Source: Dipylidium caninum
Lineage: Eukaryota; Platyhelminthes; Cestoda; Cyclophyllidea; Dipylidiidae
DNA: 64,000 bases
Assembly: GCA_017562135.1 (NCBI GenBank)
Contig: QEYB01000921.1
Coordinates: 372,001 to 436,000, forward strand
Direction: 5' to 3'
The first letter of the stretch is position 1. Each line of letters starts with the position of its first letter. Of this stretch, positions 12,877 through 25,699 are shown piece after piece. A program made the position numbers and the translations under genes. The notes beneath the pieces are model-generated. The model worked only from the letters and a program-made list of their open reading frames with translations. It did no database searches and was not told the origin of the DNA.

Positions 12877-15800
12877 GTGAGTTTTCGTCCCCACATATGC
12901 CACCGAAAAACTAATGAACGCTTTAGCTTATAACTTCTGTTTATCGATGAAGCTTTTGCTTATATTAATGATTTGATTCTAAATTCAAACGGCCCCTAAC
13001 TCCTGGCGAGATATAACCGTTTATATGCAAGTTTTTTTTTATATACGTTGACCAACTTTTTGCTTTGAGAGTTACGTCCATTCTGCCGAAAATAGGTGAA
13101 GTCCACTTCTTATAAAATTAGTCTCCGCGTACATAATTTGTAGGCTTAGATTCCGTTTGTCTATAATCGGCCCTGTTTAAGTAATATAGCTAGGTTGCCA
13201 TGGTAATACTTCTTATCGTTCGCTTGTTTTCTTACATAATATTTGATAGAATTTTTAATGTCCTTGTTTTCGACGTTTTTGGACTGCCTTTATTTTTGAC
13301 GTATGGAAAGATCATTATTCTAGTATAATCTTTATAATATTAACCGCTTTAATAATTTTGAGGTTTTGTGCATACAATTCAAACTACATTCCTGTTGCGA
13401 AACAATTTCTATACTTTCTAATGGACAAATATGTCTTGGACTTTTATCGACGCATTCAGAATTTTATAAGCACGTTTTATGAACTGCAATTATCACCAAA
13501 CAATGACCATTATGCATTCGGTGACAATTATTATTTTCTTTAAGCCTATTTCATAGATATGTAATTCTCTTCGTTTAAATAATTTTAGATGCACTGCTCG
13601 AAGATTTGCGGGTAACTAAACAACATGTACTTCAACGGAATTCCCCCATTTTCGGTTCAAATGGCAATGAGCGACCCTCTGACTCCAAATTCTGGTCATC
13701 AGCTTCTTCAAATCCGACTGATTTCAATCGTAATTCGCGGAGTAGTACAAGCATACCCCGCCGTCCTCTTCAAGAGAATTTGAATAAATTGGATCGTATA
13801 TTGAATAACTTGGATACATTGATGGGGATCCAGAAGACCATGAGAGCCAAGGTGGGAATTTTTGAGTTGTCTTTGAGTATATAAAAAGATTGTGTGAGGG
13901 TTTTCTTGAACTCGTCACTCCCATCAACTTTCCCAAACAGAATTTTTGGTAGTCATGAAGTAACTTCTAAATGGTGAGTCGCATTTTATTTTTGCCCGTG
14001 TTGTAAAGAGGAGGTTTCTGCTTTTCTTTCATGGAAATTATTCAAGAGGGTTTGCTATAACTATTTTCCCACTTTCGAATTTTCATTGATGTGGTGCTAA
14101 TAAGACTAAGAAGAAGGGAAATTATCCTGAAGGGCTTCCGAGACCCCATGCCAGTAAAAATCTGTTCAGACCGCGCACAAACCGATGTGGCTAATGCCCG
14201 CGTACCTGTAAGTATGCGTATGTGTGCCTTCATGCGCACTCTAAACCAAAGGCACTGTGCCGGATTTCCACCGCTTTCCGGCGCCGTTCGTTCACTCGGC
14301 TGCCTTTCCCTCAGCCGACAGCACTTCGAAGTTTTTAATTCTCTTAAATCCCCCATTGTGGGGACACGTAAAGTTTTTTGCAACAAAATCACTCTTATCC
14401 CCGGCCTCCTGGCCTGCATATCACCAATTGTGCTGCTCCGCCTTATTCATCTTTGTCTCGGGCAGTTTTGATGGTGCCGCGCTTATTTCTACAGAGATTT
14501 ATTTTTGATGCTGATAAACGAAAAATCAAGGAAACTAATAAGGCAGTATAACCTCTCAAGTTTTAAGACGGTCAGAAAACTTTAACCTCCATGACAGCGT
14601 TTTGTAGCGCTTTCTTTTCCTCATAACCCACTTTGGTGGAATGGAGTTAAAAGTGAAAGGGTTTATAAATTTGACAAGGTGGTCTTAAAGCACCTTTAAA
14701 ATTTTTCCTTCTCCTTTCATTTTCCTCTGTTTTATCAACGCTGCAAGCTTGTCCTTAATTGCCTCAATGTAACCCTTACCTCCTCTTTACCACTGGACAT
14801 TTCTAACTCAAATGAGATTTCGAATCGAAGCCTTCTTTCCATCGATGCGGAGGCAACAAATGAACCTTCATTAGCTTCCGTCATTATACACAAGCCTTGG
14901 TAGAATGTCCTCCCTCGTAACATTCATCCTTAGGCATTTTGTGTACTCCACGTTGCACACACCTCAAGTGTGACGAATAGGAATATCCGCTTTCAGGTAT
15001 GTTGTGTAAATTAACCACGGTCAACCTAAAATGTTACGAGTTCAAAACGCCTGGTTAGTGAACTGCTTTAGCGAATTTACGAGGGCGTAACCAACATCCT
15101 TCTGCTCCCCCGCGAGGAATGCTCCCCCATCGGCATTCTCTATGCTATCAAATTGTTTCGCTGGACCTACTGTCGATTACCCTAGGTGGTGTCTTTTGAC
15201 GGTATATGGTCTTGCATACTGGTCCCTCACCTCGGTGCCTTGAGTGTGTGAAAGTGCATTTGCCTCTTGGCAGACAGCAAGAGCAGAAGGAGTGAGGTCA
15301 AAGTGTGCTCGAGGCGGTTCGGTTTGCCAGGTTACTTTGAAGGAACAACAATCTTAGCTTCTCGAGGCTTATGCCTTACAGTGTGCAACTATATATACTC
15401 ATAAAATAATATTGGCATTCTTATTTGACTGGTCCGATTCCCTAGCCTGATGTCAATCCCGTAGAGGACATTTCCTCATACCAGCTCCACTAGCGAAAGC
15501 ATCAACTTCTCGCAAGGTTAATTCGCCTTTCCTCAGTCAGTTCAAAAGACGATCCTCGATTTCATACCTGGTTTGATCTTCTACCGGTGGTCACGCAATC
15601 CCAAATGAAAGTTACATTTTGTATAGCGCTAAAAGATTGACATTTGAAACACTGTGGGAGAGAAAGTAGAGGCGTTCCATGTTCACATTTGATAACCAGT
15701 TTTTATTTCCCTGGTCCACCTTTGACTTGGCCCAAAGGTCTCCTCCCAGCTGGCATTTGATATTCCGGTCCCGTCAAAGGTCACCCTGTCGATGAAGGCT

Positions 15801-18800
15801 CAGTCCATGCAAGTGTGTGCACACACTGCCCCGAGACACAAACTCACTACACGATTTTTACGCATCGCCGAGTGGTCCTTTTTGGTGCACTGTATTTGAA
15901 GCGGTGTCAAGAGGCACTTCAGCAGTTCTTTTCACCGACAATCCCAATTAGGAAGGCGACAACTGCCATGTCACGCAGTTAATTATAACAATTGCCATCG
16001 TTTTATTACGTTGACCTATCCGTCTCCGTCACTACTGTGGCGAAACTGGACTTGATCGTTGTCAGGCGATGACAAATGATTGCTTAATGGACGGGGAGGT
16101 GCGAGGCCCTCGTCTTTGACTTTTGTGTGGTAGACGGTTGGTGGAGATTCCAGTTGGACGACGTTCAAACCAAAGTATCGCCAACGACGCCATGGAAATG
16201 GCCGTAAAATTCGGCAATGAGAACACGAGGAATGGACGGGACTCAAAGTGGGAATGGGCATGTACCCTACATCTATTTCGGTTCTCTCTACTCCCATTAT
16301 TAATACCACAAGGATTAGTTTTCCTATTTGATCGTGGCGTTTGAGGCATTTCCTGGAGCCTTGATGACATGCTTGGCCCCGCTTTGGCGGAGGTGTCTTT
16401 TTAGGTTGGGGTGGGACGAGGGAGAGCGTAAACAAGGCAGCGGCCTCGTTCGTAACGTCTGTCTCGAAGTTCGGAACGAGGGAGAGGGAAGGGGTTTGGC
16501 GGCCTCGCTCGTTTTCTTCCCACAACACGAGGAGTGAGCTTTGAGAGTAGGAATGACAAGCCTTCACGGAAGGTGCCTCCCCTTTCGACTTAATTTTGCA
16601 ACGAAGCGAGTGGCTCAGGCAATTGGAGTCAGACCATAGGGAAGAGTGCGACGAAAGCACGAAGACAATATTTTGGTGTGAAGTTAATCACGTGCATAAA
16701 AATGCGGTTCTGTGTGTGCGAAATTCCACAGGTACGAGAAAAAGTCACCACAGACTTGAAGTGAAAGGGCTGTAGTAATTTACTCCAAAACGCCCGAATT
16801 TACGGATTTTGCGGCGATACACTGCCATGGATGCTGTCTGATGCAGCCTCACATCCCTTCTGCTGTGGCGAACACGGCCGCCGCGCCTCATTCCGCAGCG
16901 TTGACACCTCCCGAGACTCGTCTAACTTTGTGAAATTCACCTTTATAATGCTTGCGGCCCTGACCGAGGTGAGAACGTTAATCTTAACTACCTACTTTTA
17001 ATGGTTCCTTGAGGCATCTGGAATTTATGAGCGCGTTTTCAGCAGTGAAACCACCGGCTTTCCTTTCCTGAAGTGCATCCGAAGTGGCAGTTTGTTCGTG
17101 CAAATCGCAATAATGCCAAAATGTCAAATGTGTTCGAAGGCGTCAGTAGATGTCATTATCGAATGGCTCTTTGCAGTGGCTTTTTATGACGTGACCTTTG
17201 CCAGCCGTCAATGAATCGCTTCGTCCTCTCTTCCTCCTCCTGCTTCTTCATCCTCATCATCCAAATCACTCATTCGATTGCCCTTTCAATGGCCATTGAC
17301 TAAGAGGCCCACCATGACAGTTTTCGATGCTGTTCAGAACAATCACAAGCCTCGACAGTCATGATAAGTCAAATGAGTGAGGTAGTTTGCAACACTTTTG
17401 GGCTCTTCGTCCCAAATCAACCTGACAGTACCTTTTGGCCGACGTGACCGTGTCCGCCGTCTTGACTCATCGGGATTCCAACGGGGTCGCTAATCGCGCC
17501 CTCCACGAACCGCGTCCTTGTTCCAATGTGTTCTGTTGACCATTTTGAAGGGACATTCAGTTTAGCCAGAAGTTTGCACAAAAGATGACATGGCCGGCCG
17601 TGTGTATGCACTTTCTCGTGTTGCCATGTGAAAAAGCCCGTGCCTCGTGTCCGTAGCGATGTCGAAAGCCGCTCTCTTTTCTCAACCTGCCTCCCAACTG
17701 ACAATTTGTCCTAGCAATGCACGATGGATGTCGTCCTGCATGATGTCGCGGCAAACTCGTCACCTTGGGCGTGGATCAGCCTGTTGTCGCTCAGCGATCA
17801 ACGTGGCGAAGACGACTTCGCAGCTCTGCCATCCATTCGACCAATCACTCCGCGGCCTCGCGGTGACGTGAGGCTCCACCTCGAAGCACAAGTCAATCAC
17901 ACTGCTGAGCGCTGAAACACACCCTTTGGCTTAGGCTGTGAAGGCGGCAATTGTCACCCTCAGAAAGGTCTGACCAGCGGCGTCACGCGTCGCACACAGG
18001 TTTTCACCAAGTTGTTTTTGTTTGCCAAATTCTGTCGAGGTGTATTTTTTTTGTATCCGGCCTGTGCTCCAACTCACTTGCCAGCCAAGTTTCACTTGGG
18101 GTGGATTTGCAATTCACTGCTGCCGGAACTGTAATCGGTCGTTTATCCACTTGAAAGTTCGTTTAAGTGCGGCTGGGAAGTAGTTAGAACAACGTATTGC
18201 CCATGACATGATACAAAAGCAGGTTTTTTGTGAGAAAATCTCTCTTCATAGGAAGCCAACCACCCATCAAATAAGTTAATCTACTCTAATCACAGAGGCT
18301 AGTAGCACGTCGCTCTGGCAGTTTTTTCAATTTCCCATGCATTCACCTCGAGGCAGTCAGACGATGAGGTGAGCCGCTTCCTCCCTTTATTAGCCGATTT
18401 GCAAATATTTGCCTGCAACAAAATAGCGGCTGATCTGGGTAACAACTGACGGTTGAAACGTTAAAACACAAATCCCTGTTAGCGAATGTGCGTCCCAATG
18501 GGTAAAGTGCTTTCCCTCTTTTGTCTTTCTCGCTGCATAACTCAAAGACGGAGGTTGATCAAGCCGCAAGTGTGAGGGGTTTTGCCGAGGCCTCCGCCGA
18601 CGTGGCCCTGTGCCACCCAGGTTTAGAAGAGCACTGTCTCATGGGAGGGAAATTCGTATCCCCAGTTTCGATAAAAATGCTATGCTAATCCCCGTACTTT
18701 GCCCGACGCGTGCTTAAAGAGTGCTTTATTTTGGGGTACTTAGACAAAACACGATAAAGTCCATCAGTATTTTGCAACTTACCCGATCGCTGATGGTCGT

Positions 18801-21800
18801 TCCATTGGTAGAAAAGGTGTCTCAGACGCGTCTGGGCCGCAGGAGTCTGGACGCAGACAGCCGCGATTGCTCTGGCCCGGAAGTGGCGTCGTCGAGGCGC
18901 CCTGACTCGTCGGCTCATGCGAGTACACACCTCCACCATTCCGATCCTGACGCAGTGTGTGTCAATGTTCACATTCACACCGCCGGAAGTCCGCCCCACC
19001 ACCGTCTGGGTGGATGTATATGCGTTTATGCGACTTATCATTTTCTGGCCACAGTTTACATCATCAAAGCCTGTTTTTTTTCACGGACTCATCCGAGAGA
19101 CCCCCTCTGAATGCCACGTTTTTGTCGGACCTCCGCTCAATTGTAGTACGTTAAATGGACGACTGTTGAGTCACACCACAACGGCGAAGGTGAAAAGCGA
19201 AACACTTTGACGACATCGACGAACTCTTGACACTCTTTCATTTCCCTTCTTCTTGGTAGTATTGCGTTCCAACCTCGTTGTATTAATTCGTTTTTTCCTC
19301 CCTCCCTCCCTCTCTTCATCTCATCTCCACCATGGTTGTTTAGGAGGCTTGTCGAGTCTTTGTTCTTCATGCGTCCAAAGTCCGTGCTTGAGAGGATTTT
19401 GGGCAAACTGCGGAGTAGCGCGAGCTTCTTAACTCAGCCTCACATCAACGGCGGATTTTGTACTGCCGCAGTGAAGGGCTTATATGAGGACCCCATGACT
19501 TCTCCCATTTCACACCTTAAGGTAGACCTGGTCGCAGTTTATTGGTCCTCCTCCTTTTCCATCAAAGAGAGAAGAACTTGCCTTTGACTCGAATACTTCC
19601 AACTGTCTTCAGTCGAAGTGACCATCGGTTTTGAAGTGAAGTGAGACCTTGGAACATTTTTTCCAAAGATTTAGTTTATTAGGGTATATCGTTGAATGAC
19701 GAAACTATTTTTACAACCACCTCCTCGACTTTTTCCCACTGGTGTAGCGCTTGAGCTTGGAATAGCTGCGTGAGGCGAAATACCCGACTCATTTCCCACG
19801 CCGTTGTCAGACAAACTGAGGTGATTCATGTGTCTTCAGAAAGAATTCCTGACCTACTCGTATGCCACTCGGGCCATATTCTACTAGAAGTAACTCAGAT
19901 AAACCACAACATGGCGAGATATTCGTGACTCGGAAGCCTTTCCTCCTCAACCCACTAATTTATGGAGCGTGACTCTTTTGACGCCTGGCAGAGAAGCGAA
20001 CATTAGGCTGAGAAACAATTGCAGCGAATCGGTTTGTGATCGAATCATCGCCGTCTCCACTGTCGACCCGTGGGAGAAGGCACGGTGATTCATTTTGCCT
20101 GACGTGACCTCACTCCGTCCCGTTATCTCGCCTCTCTCCTCCACCAGGCGCCCGAACCGCTGCCTTGGCAGACTGGCAGTAGGCCTTGCGCATGCACACA
20201 GGAAAAGGTTAATTAGCGTGTGCTGCAATTGCCTGCCACAACCCCACATGTCGACGGTTAACGCGCCGACTTGCACCGCTGTGTGGCGGCCGTTGTCCTC
20301 CCTCACGTCGATTCGCCCTGTAATTAAACGCCCGTGTTGAACAACTGTGCATCTCGCCCGCCCAACACCATCTCGCCGGGCGGCGATTGACCATCTCAGG
20401 ACCGTCGTTAAGCCTTAGCAACACTTCTACTCCAAAAGCGCACCCCTTCATGCGCCTCTGACGGCATTCCCACTCCCCCAGAAGCAAAACACTATTACAG
20501 CGTCGTCTCACACCGTGTCCAGTGCCAGTTATTTCAGGAGCCCGCGGGATCTGTACGCCTGGATCAACTGCCACTGAATCCACGTTTATGCTTCGTTTGG
20601 TACTGCGAGCCAACAGTTGTTCGCTTCATAAATCACACGTCTCGTGAGAAGGGGGGGGGACTTATTTTTTGGCATTCCACATTTTATCTGGCACCACTGG
20701 AACCATGGCAGGTGGCTTGCCTCCCCCGAGCGGGGATCCACCAGGTCAAAGGCAGCACCGCCTCCATCGCGTGCTGCGCAGATGTGGAAAAGCGATCATT
20801 TGAGATATTCTTTTAGACCAGGAAGAAGAAATTTCCAGTATTCGATGCAATTCTTGTCTTCCTGTCAAATTTCGTACAATTGCCGTTTGCACTTTGGCTG
20901 TTGCCTCCGTCGATGTGCATCGAAAGATGCCTTGAGTACGAATAGCATTATCTTTTTAAACGAATTTTGCGCACTCAGTGGGAGTTTCTGCTCCACTGGT
21001 ACAATTTTCCTAGGCTGTTTTGTGCCTCCAACCTCCAGACTTCGTCATCTTCCTTGCAATCCGATTTTAGGCGTGGCTGCATTTAGGCTCCGAGAGAAAT
21101 GATTACTTTGCAGCGCTTTTTTTCCTCACTTCCTTCTCCCCCTCAGTAACAGCTTCTGCCCCCACTTTTCTCTCGCAGCCAACTCTAATTGCTGTGCCTG
21201 CGTCACTCCACACCAAGCAGCCGCGCATTTGACTCTCGAAGCATCTTCCGTCTGTGACCCGCTGCGATTCACTTAATCGTCTGTCAAAGTTCCAAGTGGC
21301 AAATTATGTCTTCTACCGAACTTTTGCTGGTGTTGCATGAAACATGGGGATTACAGCTGTGAAAGTGTGATCTGTCGGGGAGACATTAACTCTTACTGGT
21401 GTTATTTCATTGTTTTAGACACCAGCGCGCGGCCGGTGGACCAAGCGAGGCTAGAGTAAGTTGCCTCCTCCTCTGTTGCTTCATGCTAGTTGCCTCAAAA
21501 ATCGTGGGAAGCAGACGATGGGGGAAGAGAAGGTGTTTTTCATTGCGATTTACTACCTCACACTTCTGTGTCCAAATAAACACGCCGGAAGGCGCCCTGA
21601 TTGCAGGGCAAGTGGGCTGTTACAACAGGCGCCCACACCTCCACAACCACTTGAGTCGCGTTCCTACCAAAGTGATCGTGGCACAACCACTTGACCACAT
21701 CATCCCACTCGAGATCTCGCCATCACTCGAGATCCTCTCGCGAACAGTCGTCCACAAACCCGGTGATTCTAACTGCCACTTGTAGATTCGTTCGTTCGTT

Positions 21801-24800
21801 TGGACATTCTGACGCGAAGTAAACGTGGTTGTTTGCAGGTGGTACGAACTGTTCTTTAATTTTTATGGGGTGAATGGCCATGACTTGTCGTAGCTTTCCG
21901 GACTTAAGGCTTCGACGTGCCGATACGATGCCACCCACTTCGTTTACCATGACCTCTTGTGGATGTCGGGAGCATCGGTGATCTCTTCCCCTTCTGATAG
22001 TTCAACTTCGACCAAATCCGCTGTAAAATTTCCCTTCACCTTCAAATTACCTTGCTCCTCACCTATGCGCTATAACAGTCTTGACTACCATGAACAATTT
22101 CGTTCACGCCTTAAGCCGACTGGTTCCATTGCCTTAATAGTCGGTAATTAAAGACTCTCAGGTCCATGTCAAAGCCTTAGAACCACCGTTATTAGTGCTA
22201 TTATCCCTGCGGAGGTGACCGATCCAGTAGTCTTCACTCCGTGACATTGCAGTAGTTAGAGTGGAGGAGGCTGAACATTCCTTTCCCGGGGCTGAACCGC
22301 GCCAGCACAGCGTAATCATGCGAGATCGGGACGTGTTCGGCCTCCTTCTTCTTCTTCTTCTTTTTCTTCTTCTTCTTTTTGCCCCCATCAACAGGCAGGC
22401 GGACAGGCAGGCAGGCTTTTCCTAGTCGGTCGACCAGATACGAAACAGGGCGGCGGTGAGTCAACCCTCCAGCCGAGGTGTGCCCCTTCGCGGAATGCCA
22501 CGGATTTCGTTGGCACACGGGACTTTCCACTTGTTTATTTACAATGCGTGCTCTGTTCACAGGGCACAGTGGTCACACAATGTGAATTCGCGGATAAAGA
22601 GGATCTGACTTAAGCATTCATTTTGGGCCCCTCTCACCTCTCACTTCTCACTGCGCTCTCGGCAGAGTGGTGGGCATTGAGTCGCTGGAGCGGGAACGGA
22701 TGAACTGCTTGAACGCATTCTCACCCCAGTGGCGAGAAGTTGTGCTATTGCAGGCCTTCTCACTTGTGTGGTGGTCACCGTGCCTAATGTTTACACAAGT
22801 GAGAGAATTGTGTGCTTAGACAAGTGTGACACAGGGACAAACATGGCAATGCGATTTTATTAGGGGAGAGTGAACGCTGCCTCGTGTCAAATGGGTGGCC
22901 TCCTGGCTGAAATAAACACGTCGTCTTGCCAATTGTGGCGGGGTTATGGAGGCGAAGAGCGTGCTTTTATACTTTGCGGTGGTAGGAGACTATGCAAACT
23001 AAATGATGAATCCCTTGGCAGACGACAATCAACGAACGGAGGCTCCAGCGACTCCATCTCTCTGAGGACTAAGGAAGCTGCGGAGCATGCGAGTCGCCAG
23101 TTGGATGAATTAATGGCCTCCCTTCAACAGCTTAAGGTAGGCTGCTTGAGGAAAGGCCCCTCTAGCTACTAAGTGTTAATCAGTAGATTTTGGCATGAAT
23201 CTTGACCTGACGTTTGCAGCAACAGACTCCTCTCAGCACAAACTTGCCGTACAATCAGACCCAACAGCAGGCATCATCGCCCTCTGCTCAGCCCCATTCC
23301 ATGTCGCAAAGTACGCCCATTTGTGTGGGACAGACGGATGATGCCACGAAGGAGCCCCGACGGCAACCCGGCACAGAAGATGCTCCCAACTCCCGCAAAT
23401 CTTCCACCGACAATGCCGCATCTTCCCGTCCCCACAACGGTGATGCGACCGCGTCACAGTTGACCTGGCGCGGTTCCCTCTGTGTGCACTGCGGTCAGCC
23501 CGTCGTTGGAAAGGTCAGTCAACAAGGCGTTGTGATAGATGGCAGTTCCTGACCTTTTATCAGCGATGTTGTCCGCTCCCCTTCAACTAGCCTTCTGGGG
23601 CAAAGTAGCAAGCTGCTATTAGAGCGACAGTGAACATTCTTTGCGAGGCAGATGGCTAACTCTGACCGCCGTGGGTAGACGCTGTTTCTCATCTTGCGCA
23701 GTTTCATTTGTGTCCCTTAACCTAATGCCAACAAATTCCATGAGCAGGACTACCAACACATGCCTTTTTAGAGTCTTGAAGCGGCCAGATGGGAGATAAA
23801 AGCTGGGAAAAGAAAGACTTTCTGCAGAATTAGGGTCCAGTAGAACGATAAAGTGACTCGATGCTTGGTTGGTGACATTTGGATGGTCAAATTACTCCGT
23901 TTTCCTCTAGGTGATAACAGCCCTTGGGGGGATTTGGCATCCGGAGCACTTCACCTGCTCGTACTGCAAAAAGAACGTTGTGGAGGAGTTCTTCTATGAC
24001 CACGAAGGTGTCCCCTACTGCACCGAGTGCCACCTATCCCTCTTCGCACCCAAGTGCGCATTCTGCGGTGAGGCTATCGTCGATGTGAGTTGTCCGGCAT
24101 TTCCCTTCACGTCCAACTCGTCTACCCGACTGCCCCCCCGCTGGCCCAAGTAGCGTCTGTAATAATCCGGACTTGCATAAACACACCTTGACGAGGCGGG
24201 TGGGAACCAGGGATTGGAGTAAAGAATAGTTCATTTGATAGGCAGTAATTTTACCTGTGTATTTAAAAAGGAGTCCATGTTACCTCAGCAAATGGTAAAC
24301 ACAAGTCGCTTCAATTGAACTCATTTAGATTGGAATTAATATTTAACATGGCATGTAATGGGCGTTAAAATGGCCGTAGTTCGACACATTTAGTAATATT
24401 TTTGGATAGTTTTGATATGCTTTGTCTCCAATCCCGACTTTTGTTATAATTTTCCACCTACGCACTAGTAACTTTTGGCCTGTGACACCAAGAATCTGCA
24501 TGAATTTGCCAAATTGAAACCTGAATGGACTCAATATGTTAATACAAGGGTAAATGACTTGCGACCCTGTTTTTAGCGGTGTCTGGAGGCGATGGGGTAC
24601 TTCTGGCACCCGGACCACTTCTTCTGTCAAGGATGCCACATACCCTTCGTGGATAACGCCACTGCTCACGAGCATCAGGGCAAAATCTTTTGTCCGTAAG
24701 CCGAGTTATTATGCTGCCTCATAGGTTGACTCATGAGGAAGAGTTGATGCTATGAAGTACCTGAACAACATATTCAAACCGGTGGCCTCTTTTCGTTTAG

Positions 24801-25473
24801 GAACTGCTATTACTCCAAGTTTGGCGAGAGGTGCGGCGGGTGCAGGCAACCTATCACCGACGCTTACATCACCGTACTGGAACAACCTTGGCATGAAGGT
24901 TGTTTCAAATGCAAGGTGGGTTCTCTCTTCTACTAAGTGTAGGTACATTTGAGGCTTGCGTAGTACCGAAGCCGATAAACTAACTGTTCGAAATGAAACT
25001 TTTCAGTCAGTTCTTTGTCTAAAGAAGACATTCTCCTGCCTTGTATGTGCAAAATTCTACCCGGTCTTGACTCAGCCGATCTAATAGATGAAGCATCTTT
25101 AATCTGTTTCCTTGAATACATAATTCACGTTCAAAATTTAGTTCGTCGGATCGTCCTACTTATTTCCATTAAGTAGCAATTCGTCATCGTCATCCAATTT
25201 TAGGATTGTGGAGTTAAGTTGACAGGCCGAAGTTTCCACGCTGAAAACGGTTACCCCTACTGCGAGCAGCACCATCGTCGTAATTCCAACATGGTGTGTG
25301 CAGCTTGTCGGGAACCCATTGTGGACAGTCGATGTATCAACGCGTTGGGCAGTCGCTACCACTTGCAACACTTCGTGTGCGCCTATTGTCTACGACAACT
25401 TAGCACTGGCACTTTCAAAGAGCGTCTTGGCAAACCCTACTGTGACTCCTGCTTCCATCAACTTTTCGGATGA
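12864..25473 (+). CDS. PXN-like: paxillin, LD-motif and four-LIM focal-adhesion adaptor
   Basis: Supported exons: 12864-12876, 13589-13851, 23022-23136, 23220-23513, 23911-24084, 24577-24695, 24801-24915, 25204-25473 (stop TGA at 25471). Exon 1 gives MDNL and exon 2 adds DALLEDL, forming LD1 as in vertebrate MDDLDALLADL. Residues 72-79 (LDRILNNL) form LD2. Exon 23022 has ASRQLDELMASLQQLK, nearly identical to vertebrate LD4. Four LIM domains follow, with complete Cys/His ligands: CVHC..WHPEHFTCSYC, CAFC..WHPDHFFCQGC, CGGC..WHEGCFKCKDC, CAAC..YHLQHFVCAYC. The protein ends HQLFG. Paxillin scaffolds FAK, vinculin and parvin at integrin adhesions, and its LIM domains target it there. Exon 2 leaves in phase 0 while exon 23022 enters in phase 2, so at least one small exon inside the ~9 kb gap is missing from this model. 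21419-21455 is a candidate. Confidence 0.92.
13589..13851 (+). CDS. PXN-like: paxillin exon 2 (LD1 and LD2)
   Basis: Acceptor aattttag; the exon ends AAG|GTGGGA in phase 0. It encodes most of LD1, a Ser/Asn-rich linker, and LD2 (NLNKLDRILNNL). Vertebrate paxillin has over 100 residues between LD1 and LD2; here there are about 60, so the linker is shortened. Confidence 0.85.
21419..21455 (+). CDS. PXN-like: candidate 37-nt paxillin microexon
   Basis: It is bounded by a strong acceptor (tcattgttttag) and a strong donor (GA|GTAAGT). Read with incoming phase 1 it gives TSARPVDQARL and leaves in phase 2, exactly the phase needed by the LD4 exon at 23022. A second small exon (phase 0 to 1) would still be needed upstream. 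Transcript evidence would decide. Confidence 0.35.
22343..22380. repeat. TTC/TTTC polypyrimidine tract
   Basis: Runs of cttctt interrupted by ttttt, in the paxillin large intron. Confidence 0.85.
23022..23136 (+). CDS. PXN-like: paxillin exon with LD4
   Basis: Acceptor cccttggcag, donor AAG|GTAGGC. It enters in phase 2 and leaves in phase 0. It encodes a Ser-rich stretch and ASRQLDELMASLQQLK, the LD4 motif which in vertebrates binds FAK, GIT and vinculin. Confidence 0.85.
23220..23513 (+). CDS. PXN-like: paxillin exon: Gln/Ser-rich linker and start of LIM1
   Basis: Acceptor cgtttgcag, donor AAG|GTCAGT, 98 codons, phase 0 on both sides. A low-complexity linker leads into SLCVHCGQPVVGK, the first zinc knuckle of LIM1. 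I see no LD5 motif between LD4 and LIM1, where vertebrate paxillin has one. Confidence 0.85.
23911..24084 (+). CDS. PXN-like: paxillin exon: rest of LIM1, start of LIM2
   Basis: Acceptor tttcctctag, donor GAT|GTGAGT, 58 codons, phase 0. It contains WHPEHFTCSYC and YCTECH (LIM1) then CAFCGEAIVD (LIM2). Confidence 0.9.
24577..24695 (+). CDS. PXN-like: paxillin exon: LIM2
   Basis: Acceptor ctgtttttag, donor CC|GTAAGC, leaving in phase 2. It contains WHPDHFFCQGC, the central zinc ligands of LIM2. Confidence 0.9.
24801..24915 (+). CDS. PXN-like: paxillin exon: end of LIM2, start of LIM3
   Basis: Acceptor ttttcgtttag, donor AAG|GTGGGT. It enters in phase 2 and leaves in phase 0. It completes FCPNC of LIM2, then CGGC and WHEGCFKCK of LIM3. 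Confidence 0.9.
25204..25473 (+). CDS. PXN-like: paxillin last exon: end of LIM3 and LIM4
   Basis: Acceptor catccaattttag, 90 codons to TGA. It contains GRSFHAENGYPYCEQHH (LIM3) and complete LIM4 with CAAC, YHLQHFVCAYC and YCDSC. It ends LFG, close to the vertebrate LFC terminus. Confidence 0.92.
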   Translation, partial: DCGVKLTGRSFHAENGYPYCEQHHRRNSNMVCAACREPIVDSRCINALGSRYHLQHFVCAYCLRQLSTGTFKERLGKPYCDSCFHQLFG

Positions 25474-25688
25474 GGCGATGCGCTCCTCTTCACCCACACA
25501 CACCTGGGCTTTCACACCCCCCTACCCACGGCTCTGCCCTCATCGCCATGTCATCTCTACCTGCGCGAAGATAGTAGCAATATTTACCACTACGTCATTT
25601 GCAGGTCTTGATCACTTCTCTCTTCTTGTACATGTTTGCTATTGTCGTGTATGTACAATCACGTCTTTCCCCTTGGAGGCCTTGTTTT

Positions 25689-25694
25689 AATAAA
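25689..25694 (+). terminator. paxillin poly(A) signal AATAAA
   Basis: Canonical hexamer 216 bases after the stop codon, implying a 3' UTR of roughly 230 nt. The cleavage site is not visible. Confidence 0.55.
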
Positions 25695-25699
25695 TTGCC

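Larger units (their letters stand above)
13852..23021 (+). other. large intron region of paxillin
   Basis: About 9.2 kb between the LD1/LD2 exon and the LD4 exon. GC content rises clearly against the left part of the window. It must contain at least one short coding exon to reconcile phases 0 and 2; the best candidate is listed separately. It also holds a TTC-rich tract near 22343-22380. The long antisense frame 16660-16016 has no recognisable domain and I treat it as chance. Confidence 0.6.

Noticed and set aside
16016..16660. 214-codon antisense frame in the paxillin intron
   Set aside because: No domain, several overlapping frames on both strands, lies inside an intron; explained by few stops in GC-richer DNA.
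17376..17399. let-7-like seed (tgaggtagtttgc)
   Set aside because: No complementary arm lies within about 100 bases either side, so no precursor hairpin can form; the seed match is probably chance.
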